From positions 1-62,279 of the forward strand of contig CAJXRF010000024.1 of the NCBI GenBank assembly GCA_913058575.1: DNA of 62,279 nucleotides, read 5' to 3'. The notes beneath the pieces were generated by a model. It worked only from the letters and a program-made list of their open reading frames with translations, had not been told where the DNA came from and did not search any database. Origin of the DNA: an uncultured Bermanella sp. (GTDB taxonomy: Bacteria; Pseudomonadota; Gammaproteobacteria; Pseudomonadales; Oceanobacteraceae). Numbering within the stretch: position 1 is the stretch's first letter; each line of letters begins with the position of its first letter. The position numbers and the translations under genes are program-made. Below are positions 36,799 through 45,248 of the stretch, one piece after another.

Positions 36799-38451
36799 TT
36801 ATATGGGGCAGACCACCTCACCCAATTTTTCGGTAAGCTTGGCATTTTCTCGGTAATCAATGGGAATCACCACCAGCGTGGGTCCGGGTGTATCCAAGGC
36901 TTGCTGTAACTTATCTTTTCCATCAACACTGTTTTCAATTTTCATACTGCTCCACCCAAAACTTTGTGCCAGTTGCAACCAATCAGGGTTACCAAAAGAT
37001 AAATCGGTATGCTTACCAAACTCATTTTGTTGCTTCCAAGCAATCAACCCATAAGCGTGATCCTCCCACACCATTACCACTATATTGCTATTAAGGCGCT
37101 TTGCGGTTTCCATTTCTTGCACGTTCATCAGAAAGCCGGCGTCACCACAAATGGCCATTACTTGTTTTTCTGGAAACACTAAACTGGCGGCAATGGCACC
37201 AGGCAATGCAAATCCCATGGAACAAAACCCATTAGGAATAAGACAAGTGTTAGGCTCATGGCACTGGTAATGCCGGGCGATCCACATTTTATGAGCCCCC
37301 ACATCAGATAATAAAATACTGTCTGGCTTCATCACGGCTCGAGCATCAGACAATATTTTTTGAGGGCGAATAAGCCCTTTTGTATCATCATCATCGTGTT
37401 CGCTGAATTCCTGTTGCATTTGACGACGGGTGGCGGCCTGTTGCTTTAGATTAAAGGGTAAACCACCATGAATGTCATAACGTTCATTTAACATCCATAA
37501 TGTATGGGCTAAGTCTCCCACTATTTCAAAATCAGGATGATAATGAATATCTATTTCGGTAGGCAAAAAATCGGCATGAATAATGGTTTTATCATCATTG
37601 TGATTCCAAAGTTTAGGATGGTATTCCACCATGTCATAGCCTAAAGTAATCACCACATCAGCTGCATCAATGGCACACGCCACATAATCTTTAGACCCCA
37701 AGCCGATGGTATATAAGCAATAGTCGGCATCCATATCCACACAGCCCTTGGCCATAAAGGTACTGATCACCCCTATACCCGTTTTGTCACAAAATTTTCG
37801 CAACTGCTTACTGGCTCGTTTACGAATACAGCCATTACCCGCCAATATAATTGGGTTTTTAGCATTTCTAATGGTTTCAAAGACTTGGTCAACGATCATG
37901 TCATCCGCTACGGGTCTGCGATAACGTCTCGGTTCAATAGGCCCAATTGTGGTGGGCAGCTTGGCAATATCTTCTGGTAACTCTATCAATACGGCGCCGG
38001 GTTTTTCTGTGCGAGCCACACGCACAGCTTTACGAATAACTTCAGGAATATTATCTGGATGCAAAATAGTCGTGGCCCACTTGGTCACAGGCTCAAACAT
38101 GCGCACCACATCCATGACCTGATGAGATTCCTTATGTAATCGAGTCGATGCCCCTTGGCCGGTGAGTACCAACATAGGCGCCCTATCCATATTAGAATCG
38201 GCGACACCGGTAATTAAATTAGTGGCACCGGGCCCTAGCGTGCCAAGACAACCTGCTGGGTTGCCGGTTAAGCGCCCATAAATTTCTGCCATGAAAGCCG
38301 CCCCCTGTTCATGGCGGGTAAGAATGAAAGTGATTTTAGTTGAGTCTTGTAAAGACATCATAAAGTCAGCATTTTCTTCACCGGGCACACCAAAGATATA
38401 CTCAACTCCTTCTGTCTCTAAGCACTTCACCATTAATTCACTTGCTTTCAT
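36799..38451 (-). CDS. alsS: Acetolactate synthase-like TPP enzyme (AlsS/IlvB type)
   Basis: 550 residues. TPP-dependent fold with the catalytic Glu in RHEQGAAFMA, LGPGATNLITG and the TPP motif GDAGFLMNVQEMETAKRLN. Length and motifs fit acetolactate synthase of the catabolic, FAD-independent AlsS kind, converting two pyruvates to acetolactate. No regulatory subunit or acetolactate decarboxylase gene is adjacent, so the product fate is unclear. Other TPP decarboxylases of the same family cannot be excluded. An inverted repeat lies just upstream. Confidence 0.82.
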   Translation of the reverse strand: MKASELMVKCLETEGVEYIFGVPGEENADFMMSLQDSTKITFILTRHEQGAAFMAEIYGRLTGNPAGCLGTLGPGATNLITGVADSNMDRAPMLVLTGQGASTRLHKESHQVMDVVRMFEPVTKWATTILHPDNIPEVIRKAVRVARTEKPGAVLIELPEDIAKLPTTIGPIEPRRYRRPVADDMIVDQVFETIRNAKNPIILAGNGCIRKRASKQLRKFCDKTGIGVISTFMAKGCVDMDADYCLYTIGLGSKDYVACAIDAADVVITLGYDMVEYHPKLWNHNDDKTIIHADFLPTEIDIHYHPDFEIVGDLAHTLWMLNERYDIHGGLPFNLKQQAATRRQMQQEFSEHDDDDTKGLIRPQKILSDARAVMKPDSILLSDVGAHKMWIARHYQCHEPNTCLIPNGFCSMGFALPGAIAASLVFPEKQVMAICGDAGFLMNVQEMETAKRLNSNIVVMVWEDHAYGLIAWKQQNEFGKHTDLSFGNPDWLQLAQSFGWSSMKIENSVDGKDKLQQALDTPGPTLVVIPIDYRENAKLTEKLGEVVCPI

Positions 38452-38777
38452 AAGCCTTCCCTTTATTGATTACTTTTCAATATTTGAAAATACACTGCCC
38501 ATTTCCAGTTTATTAATTTATGGGGCTAATTTAGATGATGCGCTACGAATGCCGTCGATCATATTATTCCAATAAAATAATCAAACAAATTCTGTTTAAA
38601 AAACAACCTAACAGAAACTACAGTAAAAAACATTTTATGACTAATAAAAGGATCAATTAAATTCGGTAAGTCATTAAAATATAGATGATTTTTAGCTGGG
38701 AATAGTAATTTTTTTAACTATGCTTAATGTAACCAATTTGGAAGTGAAAAAAATTAATAATAAAGAAAGGATTTTTT
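38452..38777. other. AT-rich divergent promoter region
   Basis: 326 bases between divergent alsS and the DUF427 gene, with no protein gene. It contains the inverted repeat annotated separately and the AAAGGA Shine-Dalgarno of the DUF427 gene (38764-38769). Nothing else was recognised. Confidence 0.6.
38474..38490. promoter_or_regulatory. Inverted repeat upstream of alsS
   Basis: TTTTCAA-TAT-TTGAAAA, seven perfect pairs, 23 bases upstream of the alsS ATG. It could be an operator or a leader hairpin. Confidence 0.4.
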
Positions 38778-39059
38778 ATGAAAGCCATTTGGAAAGACTG
38801 CGTCATTGCTCAATCAAATGACACGGTAATGGTAGAAGGTAACCATTATTTCCCCATTAACAGCCTTAATCTTAATTTAATCAATATCAGTACCAACACC
38901 TCTTATTGTCCTTGGAAAGGATCCGCTAATTACTACGACTTGGTGGTAAATGGAGAAGTGAATGAAGCGGCTGCGTAGTTTTACCCAGAGCCTAAAGAAA
39001 AAGCCAAACAAATATTAGATCATGTGGCTTTTTGGAAAGGTGTCGAAATAATTCAATAA
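38778..39059 (+). pseudogene. DUF427 family protein interrupted by an amber codon
   Basis: The reading frame starts MKAIWKDCVIAQS, a typical DUF427 opening, and contains CPWKGSANYY. After 66 codons it meets TAG (38976-38978). The same frame continues with FYPEPKEKAKQILDHVAFWKG and stops at 39057-39059, giving 93 codons, the usual family length. In homologues the interrupted position is Trp before YYPEPK, so a single TGG to TAG change explains it. It may be a recent nonsense mutation, a sequencing error or a readthrough site. A terminator follows closely. Confidence 0.8.
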
Positions 39060-39063
39060 CCTT

Positions 39064-39090
39064 AAAAAATAGGGCTTACGCCCTATCAAA
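39064..39090. terminator. Bidirectional intrinsic terminator
   Basis: ATAGGGC (39069-39075) pairs with GCCCTAT (39080-39086), loop TTAC, with an A-run on the left and a T-rich tract on the right. It serves the DUF427 gene rightward and the crotonase leftward. Confidence 0.8.
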
Positions 39091-39118
39091 TATTTTTATT
39101 CTATTTTATTAAGCGCTA

Positions 39119-39901
39119 TTATTTCCCCGTAAACACCGCATCGCGTCTTTCTAGAAAAGATTGGATACCTTCTTTGGCATCATCACTTTTCATAATGGCT
39201 GGCATGTCATCAAATACCGATTTAAAGGCCGCATCTTGCCCATGTATTCTAGATTTTTTAGAAGACGCTAACCCCGCTTTCACACCAAGCGGAGCCGCTT
39301 TTGCAATTTTTTGAGCTATTTCATTGGCGCGTTTATGTAAATTATCAAATTCAACAATTTCTTGAAGCATGCCCCACTGCAAAGCCTGCGGCGCGGTAAA
39401 TTCATCACCCGTTAGCAAGTAACGCTGGGCATTACTCCAGCCAATTTCCTGTGGCAAACGCACCGTGCCACCACCACAAGGGTAAATTCCTCGGCCCACT
39501 TCTAGCTGAGCAAATCGTGCATTTTCGGTAGCTATGCGTATATCTGTATTTAGTAACAGCTCTAACCCTGATGTATAACACAGACCTTGAACCGCCATGA
39601 TGACAGGTTTTGTGAGTATCTCACCTTGAATGCCATAAGGATCAATGTGCTTAGCAGGCAGTTGTGGCGCTGCACCGCTGGCAAAAATAGGCACCCATTT
39701 ATCAAGTTCTAAACCAGCTGTAAAATGTTTGCCATTGGCCCGAATGACCGCTACTCGTAAATTGTCATCGTGTTGCAATTGATATAGCGCTTGCGCCAAT
39801 AAATGATAGCTTTCAGGGTCCAGCGCATTAAGCTTATCGGGACGATTAAACGTGATGGTTAGAATATGCTCTTGAACTTCAATTAATAATTTATCACTCA
39901 T
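39119..39901 (-). CDS. Enoyl-CoA hydratase/isomerase (crotonase) family protein
   Basis: 260 residues. The N-terminal ITFNRPDKLNAL, oxyanion-hole segments KHFTAGLEL and VQGLCYTSGLELLL, and the EVGRGIYPCGGGTVRLP block match crotonases. The second catalytic Glu position of hydratases is not obviously conserved (the GRGI region has no EG pair), so it could be an isomerase or other crotonase reaction. It lies downstream of the SDR gene on the same strand, suggesting a beta-oxidation-like role. Confidence 0.85.
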   Translation of the reverse strand: MSDKLLIEVQEHILTITFNRPDKLNALDPESYHLLAQALYQLQHDDNLRVAVIRANGKHFTAGLELDKWVPIFASGAAPQLPAKHIDPYGIQGEILTKPVIMAVQGLCYTSGLELLLNTDIRIATENARFAQLEVGRGIYPCGGGTVRLPQEIGWSNAQRYLLTGDEFTAPQALQWGMLQEIVEFDNLHKRANEIAQKIAKAAPLGVKAGLASSKKSRIHGQDAAFKSVFDDMPAIMKSDDAKEGIQSFLERRDAVFTGK

Positions 39902-40072
39902 ACAACACCCTAAATAAACCTAATAATTGACTAAACTCCTCACATCTCTGTGAGCATTGATTCGCTACAACAATACCTAAAACAAAACTTAAAAATAACA
40001 AGAGAGAATAAAACGGTATTGAAAAAGAAAAGTGTGCGAAAGACGTCGGGTATCCTTCACACACTTAAAGGG

Positions 40073-40840
40073 CTAGCCGATCAGAAAGCCACCATCCACA
40101 TTAATGGCAGCACCTGTGGTGTAACTAGATGCATCACTGGCTAAATACAAAACGGTACCGGCCATTTCATCAGGGTCAGCTACTCGGTTCATGGGAATAT
40201 GCTCAAGTGCTTTCTTAAGAATGGCTGGGTTTTTCACCAAGGTGGCTGCAAATTTAGTATCCGTGGCCCCAGGCAACAAGGCATTAACACGAATGCCCAT
40301 TTGCGCACATTCTTTAGAGAAAGCCTTGGTCATGGAAATAACGGAAGCTTTAGTAATGCTATAAATGCCCTGCATGGAGCCAGGAATCACACCATTAACA
40401 GACGCTACATTAATGATGCTACCACCACCATTGGCTTTCATTAATTTACCCCCTTCCACACACATAAAGAAATAACCTTGAATATTCACATCAACCGTTT
40501 TCTTAAAGGCTGAAAGGTCAGTATCAAGAATGTGGCCAAAAAATGGGTTAGCGGCGGCATTGTTCACCAAAATATCTAAACGACCATGTTGTAGTTTAAT
40601 TTCTTCAAAGATATTGCCTATTTGGTCCATGTCACCAATGTGACAAGGAATGGCCTGAGCGCTGTAACCGGCTTTGGTGATCTCATCTACCACCACTTGG
40701 CAGCCTTCCACCTTGCGGCTTGAAACAATCACATGGGCACCGTGCTGGGCCAATAGTTTCGCAATGCTTTCACCAATACCGCGACTTGCGCCTGTGACCA
40801 AAGCAACTTTACCGGTTAAATCGAATAATTTTGAGCTCAT
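40073..40840 (-). CDS. Short-chain dehydrogenase/reductase (SDR)
   Basis: 255 residues from the ATG at 40840 with an AGGAA Shine-Dalgarno; a longer in-frame start at 40933 would add an unrelated hydrophobic leader. Classical SDR motifs are cofactor TGASRGIG, NNAA, catalytic Ser in INVASVN and YSITK. It ends VDGGFLIG. It is 171 bases upstream of the crotonase on the same strand and divergent from a GlxA-type regulator. The substrate is probably a 3-hydroxyacyl or other secondary alcohol/ketone. Confidence 0.9.
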   Translation of the reverse strand: MSSKLFDLTGKVALVTGASRGIGESIAKLLAQHGAHVIVSSRKVEGCQVVVDEITKAGYSAQAIPCHIGDMDQIGNIFEEIKLQHGRLDILVNNAAANPFFGHILDTDLSAFKKTVDVNIQGYFFMCVEGGKLMKANGGGSIINVASVNGVIPGSMQGIYSITKASVISMTKAFSKECAQMGIRVNALLPGATDTKFAATLVKNPAILKKALEHIPMNRVADPDEMAGTVLYLASDASSYTTGAAINVDGGFLIG

Positions 40841-41025
40841 GGGAATTCCTAATAAATAGCTTGCCCCAGTATCTGACTTGTACCTTTTACTTAGAATTGT
40901 CATTATTGCCACAAATAGAGCTAAAAGTGCCACATCGGCAATTAAACGCCATAATTCAACTGGCTGAACACCGATGGTTCGTTAAATAAACAGAGTTACA
41001 GCTCATTAAGGAAACGGGGGCGTTC

Positions 41026-42009
41026 ATGATAAATGTCGTGGTATTAGGGTTTGATCAAGCGCTGGCATCTGCCATTACCGGGGTGGTGGATTTATTTGCC
41101 ATGGCGGGAGTTACATGGAATCGCATTCAAGGGGAACCCACTGAACCGGTTTTTAAAACCCTAATTGCCTCGAAAAATCAGCAAGACATTCAGTGCTCTA
41201 ACGGCTTAAAGTTAGCAGCTCATTTAAGCTTTGATGACATTACGCAGGCACAGGTGATCATTGTTCCCACCATCGGCGGGCCTATTAATCAGGTATTAGC
41301 CTTTAACCCTGAACTCATTTCATTACTGCAAAAAGCCCATCATGCCAACTGGACCATTGCAGGCAATTGCACTGGAAACTTCTTATTAGCCCAGGCAGGC
41401 ATATTAGATGGAAAGTCGGCCACCACCCATTGGGGCTTTAAAAACGATTTCGAGCAACGCTTTCCCAACGTATTGCTAAAAACCGATCAAATGATTACCC
41501 GTGACGAAAATATTTATTGTGCAGGGGGGGGCTTAGCTTGGTTTGATTTAGGGTTACATATTATTGAGCGAAGCGTGGGATTTGAAACCGCCATTCAAAC
41601 CGCCAAGGCTTTTGTGCTGGATTACCGACGTGACAGTCAGCTCTCCTATTCCATTATGCGTCTTTCCAAAGCCCACAAAGATGAAATGGTCAGGCAAGCA
41701 CAAGCGTTTCTGGAGGAAAATTACGCTCAGCCCTTTAATGTGGAATCCTTTGCCCAGTCTTTTAGCATTTCTAAACGCACATTAATCAGGCGTTTCAATA
41801 ATGCCTTAGCCATGCCGCCCAATAGTTATTTACAATCTATTCGCATTGAGCGTGCACAAAAAATGCTAGAAGAAAGCCAACACAATGTAGAACAAGTCAT
41901 GAATTTAGTGGGCTATGAGGATGCCAGTTCCTTTCGGCGCTTATTTCGTAAAAAAACCGGCCTAAGCCCCACCGAGTATCGTCATCGCTTTAGTCGGCGC
42001 AGTGATTAA
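41026..42009 (+). CDS. GlxA-family AraC regulator with DJ-1/PfpI domain
   Basis: 327 residues. The N-terminal class I amidotransferase-like domain (about 1-190) has the nucleophile-elbow region AGNCTGNFLLA, and the C-terminal AraC double helix-turn-helix (about 225-325) reads FNVESFAQSFSISKRTLIRRF and VEQVMNLVGYEDASSFRRLFRKKTGLSP. Relatives sense small metabolites such as choline/carnitine derivatives or arginine. It is divergent from the SDR gene, its likely target. Confidence 0.88.
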   Translation: MINVVVLGFDQALASAITGVVDLFAMAGVTWNRIQGEPTEPVFKTLIASKNQQDIQCSNGLKLAAHLSFDDITQAQVIIVPTIGGPINQVLAFNPELISLLQKAHHANWTIAGNCTGNFLLAQAGILDGKSATTHWGFKNDFEQRFPNVLLKTDQMITRDENIYCAGGGLAWFDLGLHIIERSVGFETAIQTAKAFVLDYRRDSQLSYSIMRLSKAHKDEMVRQAQAFLEENYAQPFNVESFAQSFSISKRTLIRRFNNALAMPPNSYLQSIRIERAQKMLEESQHNVEQVMNLVGYEDASSFRRLFRKKTGLSPTEYRHRFSRRSD

Positions 42010-42216
42010 TAGCACAAGTGTCTAGGTAACACTCTTTGTGGCAATAATTTTCCATTGACCCTATTTTCCCCCTTAACTATAATTTTGGTCTGGTTGAGGA
42101 AGACGCCAGTATCCGCAAAAGATGTCATCACTTCCTTTTTGGCCTTTGGCCAAACTAAATCAAAACCCAACTCAAACTTGCCCACTTGCGGAATTGGCAT
42201 TAAAAAAGAATGAGTC

Positions 42217-42741
42217 ATGGTTATGCCTAGAAATCCCGTAAACGAATTAAAAATTCAAGCTTCTATATTAGTAAAAGCGCTGCGCCACCCGCAAACAGAT
42301 ATTGCTCAACAAGCTTTGCTACGTTGTCAGCAGTACCCAGGTTTTAGCGATTTTTCTCAGCAACAAATTAAAGCAGCCTGTCAAAACCTTAAACGTAAAA
42401 CCGCATTGAACATTATTGCACTTGAGCGCGGCTGGGAAAGTTGGGCTGCCCTTGCAAAGCGATACGATAGCCGCTGGTACCCTGTTGGTAGCCCCTTTAC
42501 ATTAAACTGGTTTAGCGGTTATCAAGAGGCCCAGGTTTGTCAGCAAGAAACCTCTGGGTTTTTATTGCCTTATCAAAATCAATTTTTTGTCTGCAACCAC
42601 CATTATATAGAATGGCTAGGACTAAGCCCTCAAGATGACAATTGGCAAAAAATTAATTTTGACGCTGCTCGCCCACTAAATGAAAGCGCCCTGAGTCAAT
42701 TGACGAAACAATTGAAAAAAATCAAAACGCCTCCCTGCTAA
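42217..42741 (+). CDS. Hypothetical protein
   Basis: 174 residues, no signal peptide or transmembrane segment. The N-terminal half is helical (repeated QQ/RC helices), including ALNIIALERGWESWAALAK. This resembles a short helical motif seen at the N-terminus of many uncharacterised bacterial proteins. The C-terminal half is Trp/Phe/Tyr-rich. An alternative ATG is at 42223. It precedes the bufferin operon on the same strand but is separated by a strong hairpin. I do not recognise a function. Confidence 0.65.
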   Translation: MVMPRNPVNELKIQASILVKALRHPQTDIAQQALLRCQQYPGFSDFSQQQIKAACQNLKRKTALNIIALERGWESWAALAKRYDSRWYPVGSPFTLNWFSGYQEAQVCQQETSGFLLPYQNQFFVCNHHYIEWLGLSPQDDNWQKINFDAARPLNESALSQLTKQLKKIKTPPC

Positions 42742-42766
42742 ATTTCACGCTTACTTGTCCACCATG

Positions 42767-42794
42767 CCGTCATCGGGTTGTTAACCGATGGCGG
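42767..42794 (+). terminator. Strong hairpin between the hypothetical gene and bufA
   Basis: CCGTCATCGG (42767-42776) pairs with CCGATGGCGG (42785-42794), ten pairs with one G-U and an 8-base loop. No U-run follows. It is 25 bases past the upstream stop and could be a terminator or 3' processing hairpin. Confidence 0.55.
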
Positions 42795-42844
42795 CCGTTC
42801 AACCAAGCAAGTTTACAGCCTTGGTCTACACTCAAAACGTCTCG

Positions 42845-42882
42845 CCTTTTCTGGAAAAGGTTTTGGTCACTTGGGCTGTGAC
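42845..42882 (+). promoter_or_regulatory. Two inverted repeats in the bufA leader
   Basis: CCTTTT-CTGG-AAAAGG (42845-42860) and GTCAC-N7-GTGAC (42866-42882) lie 47-84 bases upstream of the bufA ATG. They may be operator sites or mRNA hairpins protecting the leader. No sigma-70 promoter stood out nearby. Confidence 0.4.
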
Positions 42883-42928
42883 TAAAAGCACCTCAGAGAT
42901 CGCATCCAATTCTTCATGGAGTAAGCAC

Positions 42929-43384
42929 ATGACACAAAAATTAAAAGTAGGCATTACGGGTGCGGCACTAGCATTAGCGGCCGCTAGCATGGTGGGTTGC
43001 GCCAGCATGGGCATGGGCGGTGACAGCGCAGGGGGCAGTAGCGATTTAGTCCATTGCTATGGGGTCAGTAAGTGCAAAGGCATGAATGACTGTAAGACCG
43101 CTGACAATGCCTGCAGTGGCAAAGCCAGTTGCAAAGGCCATGGCTTCGTAGCCATGTCCTCTAAAGCCTGTGCTGATGTGGGCGGCAAAGTGCAAGATGA
43201 TTTTAAAGGCACTTCCAACGCCGCAGACATGACCCATTGCTATGGGGTAAATAAATGTGGTGGCCATAACGACTGTAAAACAGCGAACAATGCTTGTGCA
43301 GGCAAAGCTTCATGCACTGGCAAAGGTTTTGTTTCCATGTCGGCCAAAGCCTGTAAGAGCATTGGTGGCAAAACAGAAGCTTAA
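42929..43384 (+). CDS. bufA: Bufferin-type RiPP precursor with two tandem six-cysteine modules
   Basis: 151 residues from the ATG at 42929 (GGAG Shine-Dalgarno 8 bases upstream). Longer in-frame readings to 42788 lack a signal. Residues 1-24 form a Sec signal with a lipobox-like end, MVGC, so it may be a lipoprotein or be cleaved at an Ala site. Module 1 (about 41-86) has Cys43, 49, 55, 62, 68 and 81. Module 2 (about 102-147) has Cys104, 110, 116, 123, 129 and 142. Spacing is identical in both (CYGV.KC, NDCKTA.NAC.GKASC.G.GFV.MS.KAC). DUF692 and DUF2063 genes follow, which identifies a bufferin precursor whose cysteines are oxidised to metal-binding heterocycles in this family. Two modules in one chain is unusual. 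Confidence 0.87.
   Translation: MTQKLKVGITGAALALAAASMVGCASMGMGGDSAGGSSDLVHCYGVSKCKGMNDCKTADNACSGKASCKGHGFVAMSSKACADVGGKVQDDFKGTSNAADMTHCYGVNKCGGHNDCKTANNACAGKASCTGKGFVSMSAKACKSIGGKTEA
43049..43369 (+). repeat. Tandem intragenic duplication in bufA
   Basis: Unit 1 is 43049-43186 and unit 2 is 43232-43369, each 138 bases and 46 codons, separated by a 45-base linker coding for a charged stretch (KVQDDFKG). Both are in frame with all six cysteine codons aligned. The DNA copies have diverged, so this is not an assembly artefact. Confidence 0.85.
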
Positions 43385-43395
43385 GCGCCCTCATG

Positions 43396-43423
43396 TCTGG
43401 CAGTTGCGAGCTAAGCTGCCAGA
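43396..43423 (+). terminator. Hairpin between bufA and bufB
   Basis: TCTGGCAG pairs with CTGCCAGA around a 12-base loop, 11 bases after the bufA stop. It lacks a U-run and probably acts as an attenuator or 3' stabiliser, giving more precursor mRNA than enzyme mRNA. Confidence 0.6.
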
Positions 43424-43514
43424 TCACTTTACGGTTTAGTTTCATCTTAGGCATTAACCTTGCTCTCATACCCTGTGCTGTCATTTTTCCATTAAAATAA
43501 TAAGTGTGCCTGCC

Positions 43515-44396
43515 ATGAAAAAAGAGTTCTTAGGGTTTGGCTTAGGCCTTCGCACCGATCATTTTCAAGATGTATTACAAGATAAGCCCGAAATTGACTG
43601 GTTTGAGATCGTGTCAGAAAATTTCTTTGTGGCCGGTGGAAAACCCAAATATTACTTACACGCCATTCGAGAGCTGTACCCCATGGTGATGCATGGGGTT
43701 TCATTATCTATTGGCTCAACTGACCCTTTGAACATGGAATACTTAAAAAACTTAAAAACCCTTATTAATGAAGTGCAGCCCAAGTGGGTGTCAGATCACT
43801 TATGCTGGACAGGGGTTGATAACACCAACAGCCATGATTTATTGCCTTTACCCTATAACGAAGAAGCGGTAAAACACGTGGTGGCGCGGGTTAAACAAAC
43901 TCAAGATTATTTAGGGCAAGCAATTTTATTAGAAAATGTATCTAGTTACCTGACTTATAAAAACTCCACCATGACGGAATGGGAATTTTTATCCCAAGTA
44001 GCCAAAGACAGTGACTGCTACATTTTATTAGACATTAATAATATTTATGTGAGTGCCCGAAATCACGGTTTTAAAGCGCAAGACTACCTTAATGCCGTTG
44101 ACCCTGAACGGGTATGCCAGTTTCATTTAGCCGGTCACAGTGATTATGGTGACTATGTGATTGATACCCACGACAATGACATTTGCGATTCTGTATGGGC
44201 TTTATATGAAAAGGCGCTCCAGCGCTTTGGCCCCATTAGCACCATGATTGAACGAGATGACAATATTCCTAGCTTGCAAACCTTGCAGGCAGAGTTAACC
44301 CAAGCCAAGCAAATTGCTGAAAAAGTGTTAGGCAAAGACACCATTCGTGAAAACCTTCATAAAGAAATCGCCAACACAGGTTGGCAATGCGCATGA
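43515..44396 (+). CDS. bufB: DUF692 multinuclear non-heme iron oxidative enzyme (MNIO), bufferin maturase
   Basis: 293 residues from ATG 43515; a GTG at 43506 would add three residues. TIM-barrel MNIO with the ligand set in order: His60 (MHGVSLS), His95 (SDHLCW), Glu140 (LLENVSSY), Asp173/Asn175 (LDINN), His204 and His208 (FHLAGH), His219 (DTHD) and Glu246 (MIERD). MNIO enzymes use Fe and O2 to rearrange cysteines in RiPP precursors; in bufferins this forms 5-thiooxazoles that bind copper. Its stop overlaps the next gene's ATG by 4 bases. The precursor gene is immediately upstream. Confidence 0.93.
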   Translation: MKKEFLGFGLGLRTDHFQDVLQDKPEIDWFEIVSENFFVAGGKPKYYLHAIRELYPMVMHGVSLSIGSTDPLNMEYLKNLKTLINEVQPKWVSDHLCWTGVDNTNSHDLLPLPYNEEAVKHVVARVKQTQDYLGQAILLENVSSYLTYKNSTMTEWEFLSQVAKDSDCYILLDINNIYVSARNHGFKAQDYLNAVDPERVCQFHLAGHSDYGDYVIDTHDNDICDSVWALYEKALQRFGPISTMIERDDNIPSLQTLQAELTQAKQIAEKVLGKDTIRENLHKEIANTGWQCA

Positions 44397-45190
44397 ATGA
44401 CAATCTTGCCCAGCAACAAAAAGAATTTTTATCTTTTTTAAAATGTAAACTCCCCCCTGAGCAAGCTTCTTTTCGGCATCAGGTGGAAGATATTGGCAAC
44501 ATTGATATCAATACCCGCTTAGGCATATATCAAAACGCTTACCAAGTTCGGCTAGAAGAAACCATCGACACCGACCACAACACTCTTGGGGTTTACCTTG
44601 GTGAAGAACTCTATGATTTAATGATGACTGAATACATAGCCTGCCACCCTAGTCATCAATTTTCACTCCGCCATTTTAGCCAGCAATTACCCAATTTTTT
44701 AAGCAGCCATGCCATTTTTAGTGAGCACCCCCAACTTAGTGAATTGGCGCGTTTTGAGCAGCGTTTATTAAATGCTTTTGATGCTGCCGACAGCGAGCGG
44801 GCCAGTTTTGAATCTTTAAAAGAATTACCCCCTCAACATTGGCCTGAACTAAAGCTGCGTTTTCACCCCAGTGTGCAATTACTTGAAAACCATTGGAACG
44901 TGGTGGAAATATACAAAGCATTGAAAAATGACCAAACCCCACCGGATGCCATTCAAGATAAAAACAACTGGTTACTGTGGCGTAACGCTGAAAACCTCAC
45001 TGAGTTTCGCCCCATCAATAAAGCCGCTTACACTATGTTAGTGAGTTTTCAGAAAGGGTTAAACTTTGCGGGGGTTTGCCAAAATCTTCTTGAGTTCATG
45101 CCCGAACAGGAAGTCAGTAACACTGCGTTAGAAATATTGGCTTACTGGCTTAATTCAGGGGTGATCGCAAGAATGGTGAGCCAGCCTTAG
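44393..45190 (+). CDS. bufC: DUF2063 bufferin partner protein
   Basis: 265 residues from the ATG overlapping the bufB stop (ATGA); in-frame TTG 44381 and ATG 44387 are alternatives. The N-terminal DUF2063 domain (about 1-100: QQKEFLSFL, RLGIYQNAYQVRLEETIDTDHNTLGVYLGEE) is followed by a C-terminal domain (about 120-265). In this family the partner recognises the precursor and presents it to the MNIO enzyme. Coupled translation with bufB supports a complex. The annotation name putative DNA-binding domain protein used for the family is probably misleading here. Confidence 0.9.
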   Translation: MNDNLAQQQKEFLSFLKCKLPPEQASFRHQVEDIGNIDINTRLGIYQNAYQVRLEETIDTDHNTLGVYLGEELYDLMMTEYIACHPSHQFSLRHFSQQLPNFLSSHAIFSEHPQLSELARFEQRLLNAFDAADSERASFESLKELPPQHWPELKLRFHPSVQLLENHWNVVEIYKALKNDQTPPDAIQDKNNWLLWRNAENLTEFRPINKAAYTMLVSFQKGLNFAGVCQNLLEFMPEQEVSNTALEILAYWLNSGVIARMVSQP

Positions 45191-45210
45191 CCAGCTCACC
45201 CTCTCTTTTT
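45175..45210 (+). terminator. Intrinsic terminator of the buf operon
   Basis: GGTGAGC (45175-45181) pairs with GCTCACC (45194-45200), with CTCTCTTTTT following. The bufC stop codon is in the loop. Confidence 0.85.
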
Positions 45211-45248
45211 CTAATGCTCACACCAACTTTTTATTTTCTCCGTTTAAC

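Noticed and set aside
39950-40144. 64-codon plus-strand frame between crotonase and SDR
   Set aside because: Half is antisense to the SDR end, with no Shine-Dalgarno or family likeness.
42006-42218. 70-codon frame on the minus strand opposite the GlxA gene end
   Set aside because: It has an acceptable AGG site, but no recognisable family, it overlaps the start of the plus-strand gene and the composition is unremarkable. Not enough support to call it.
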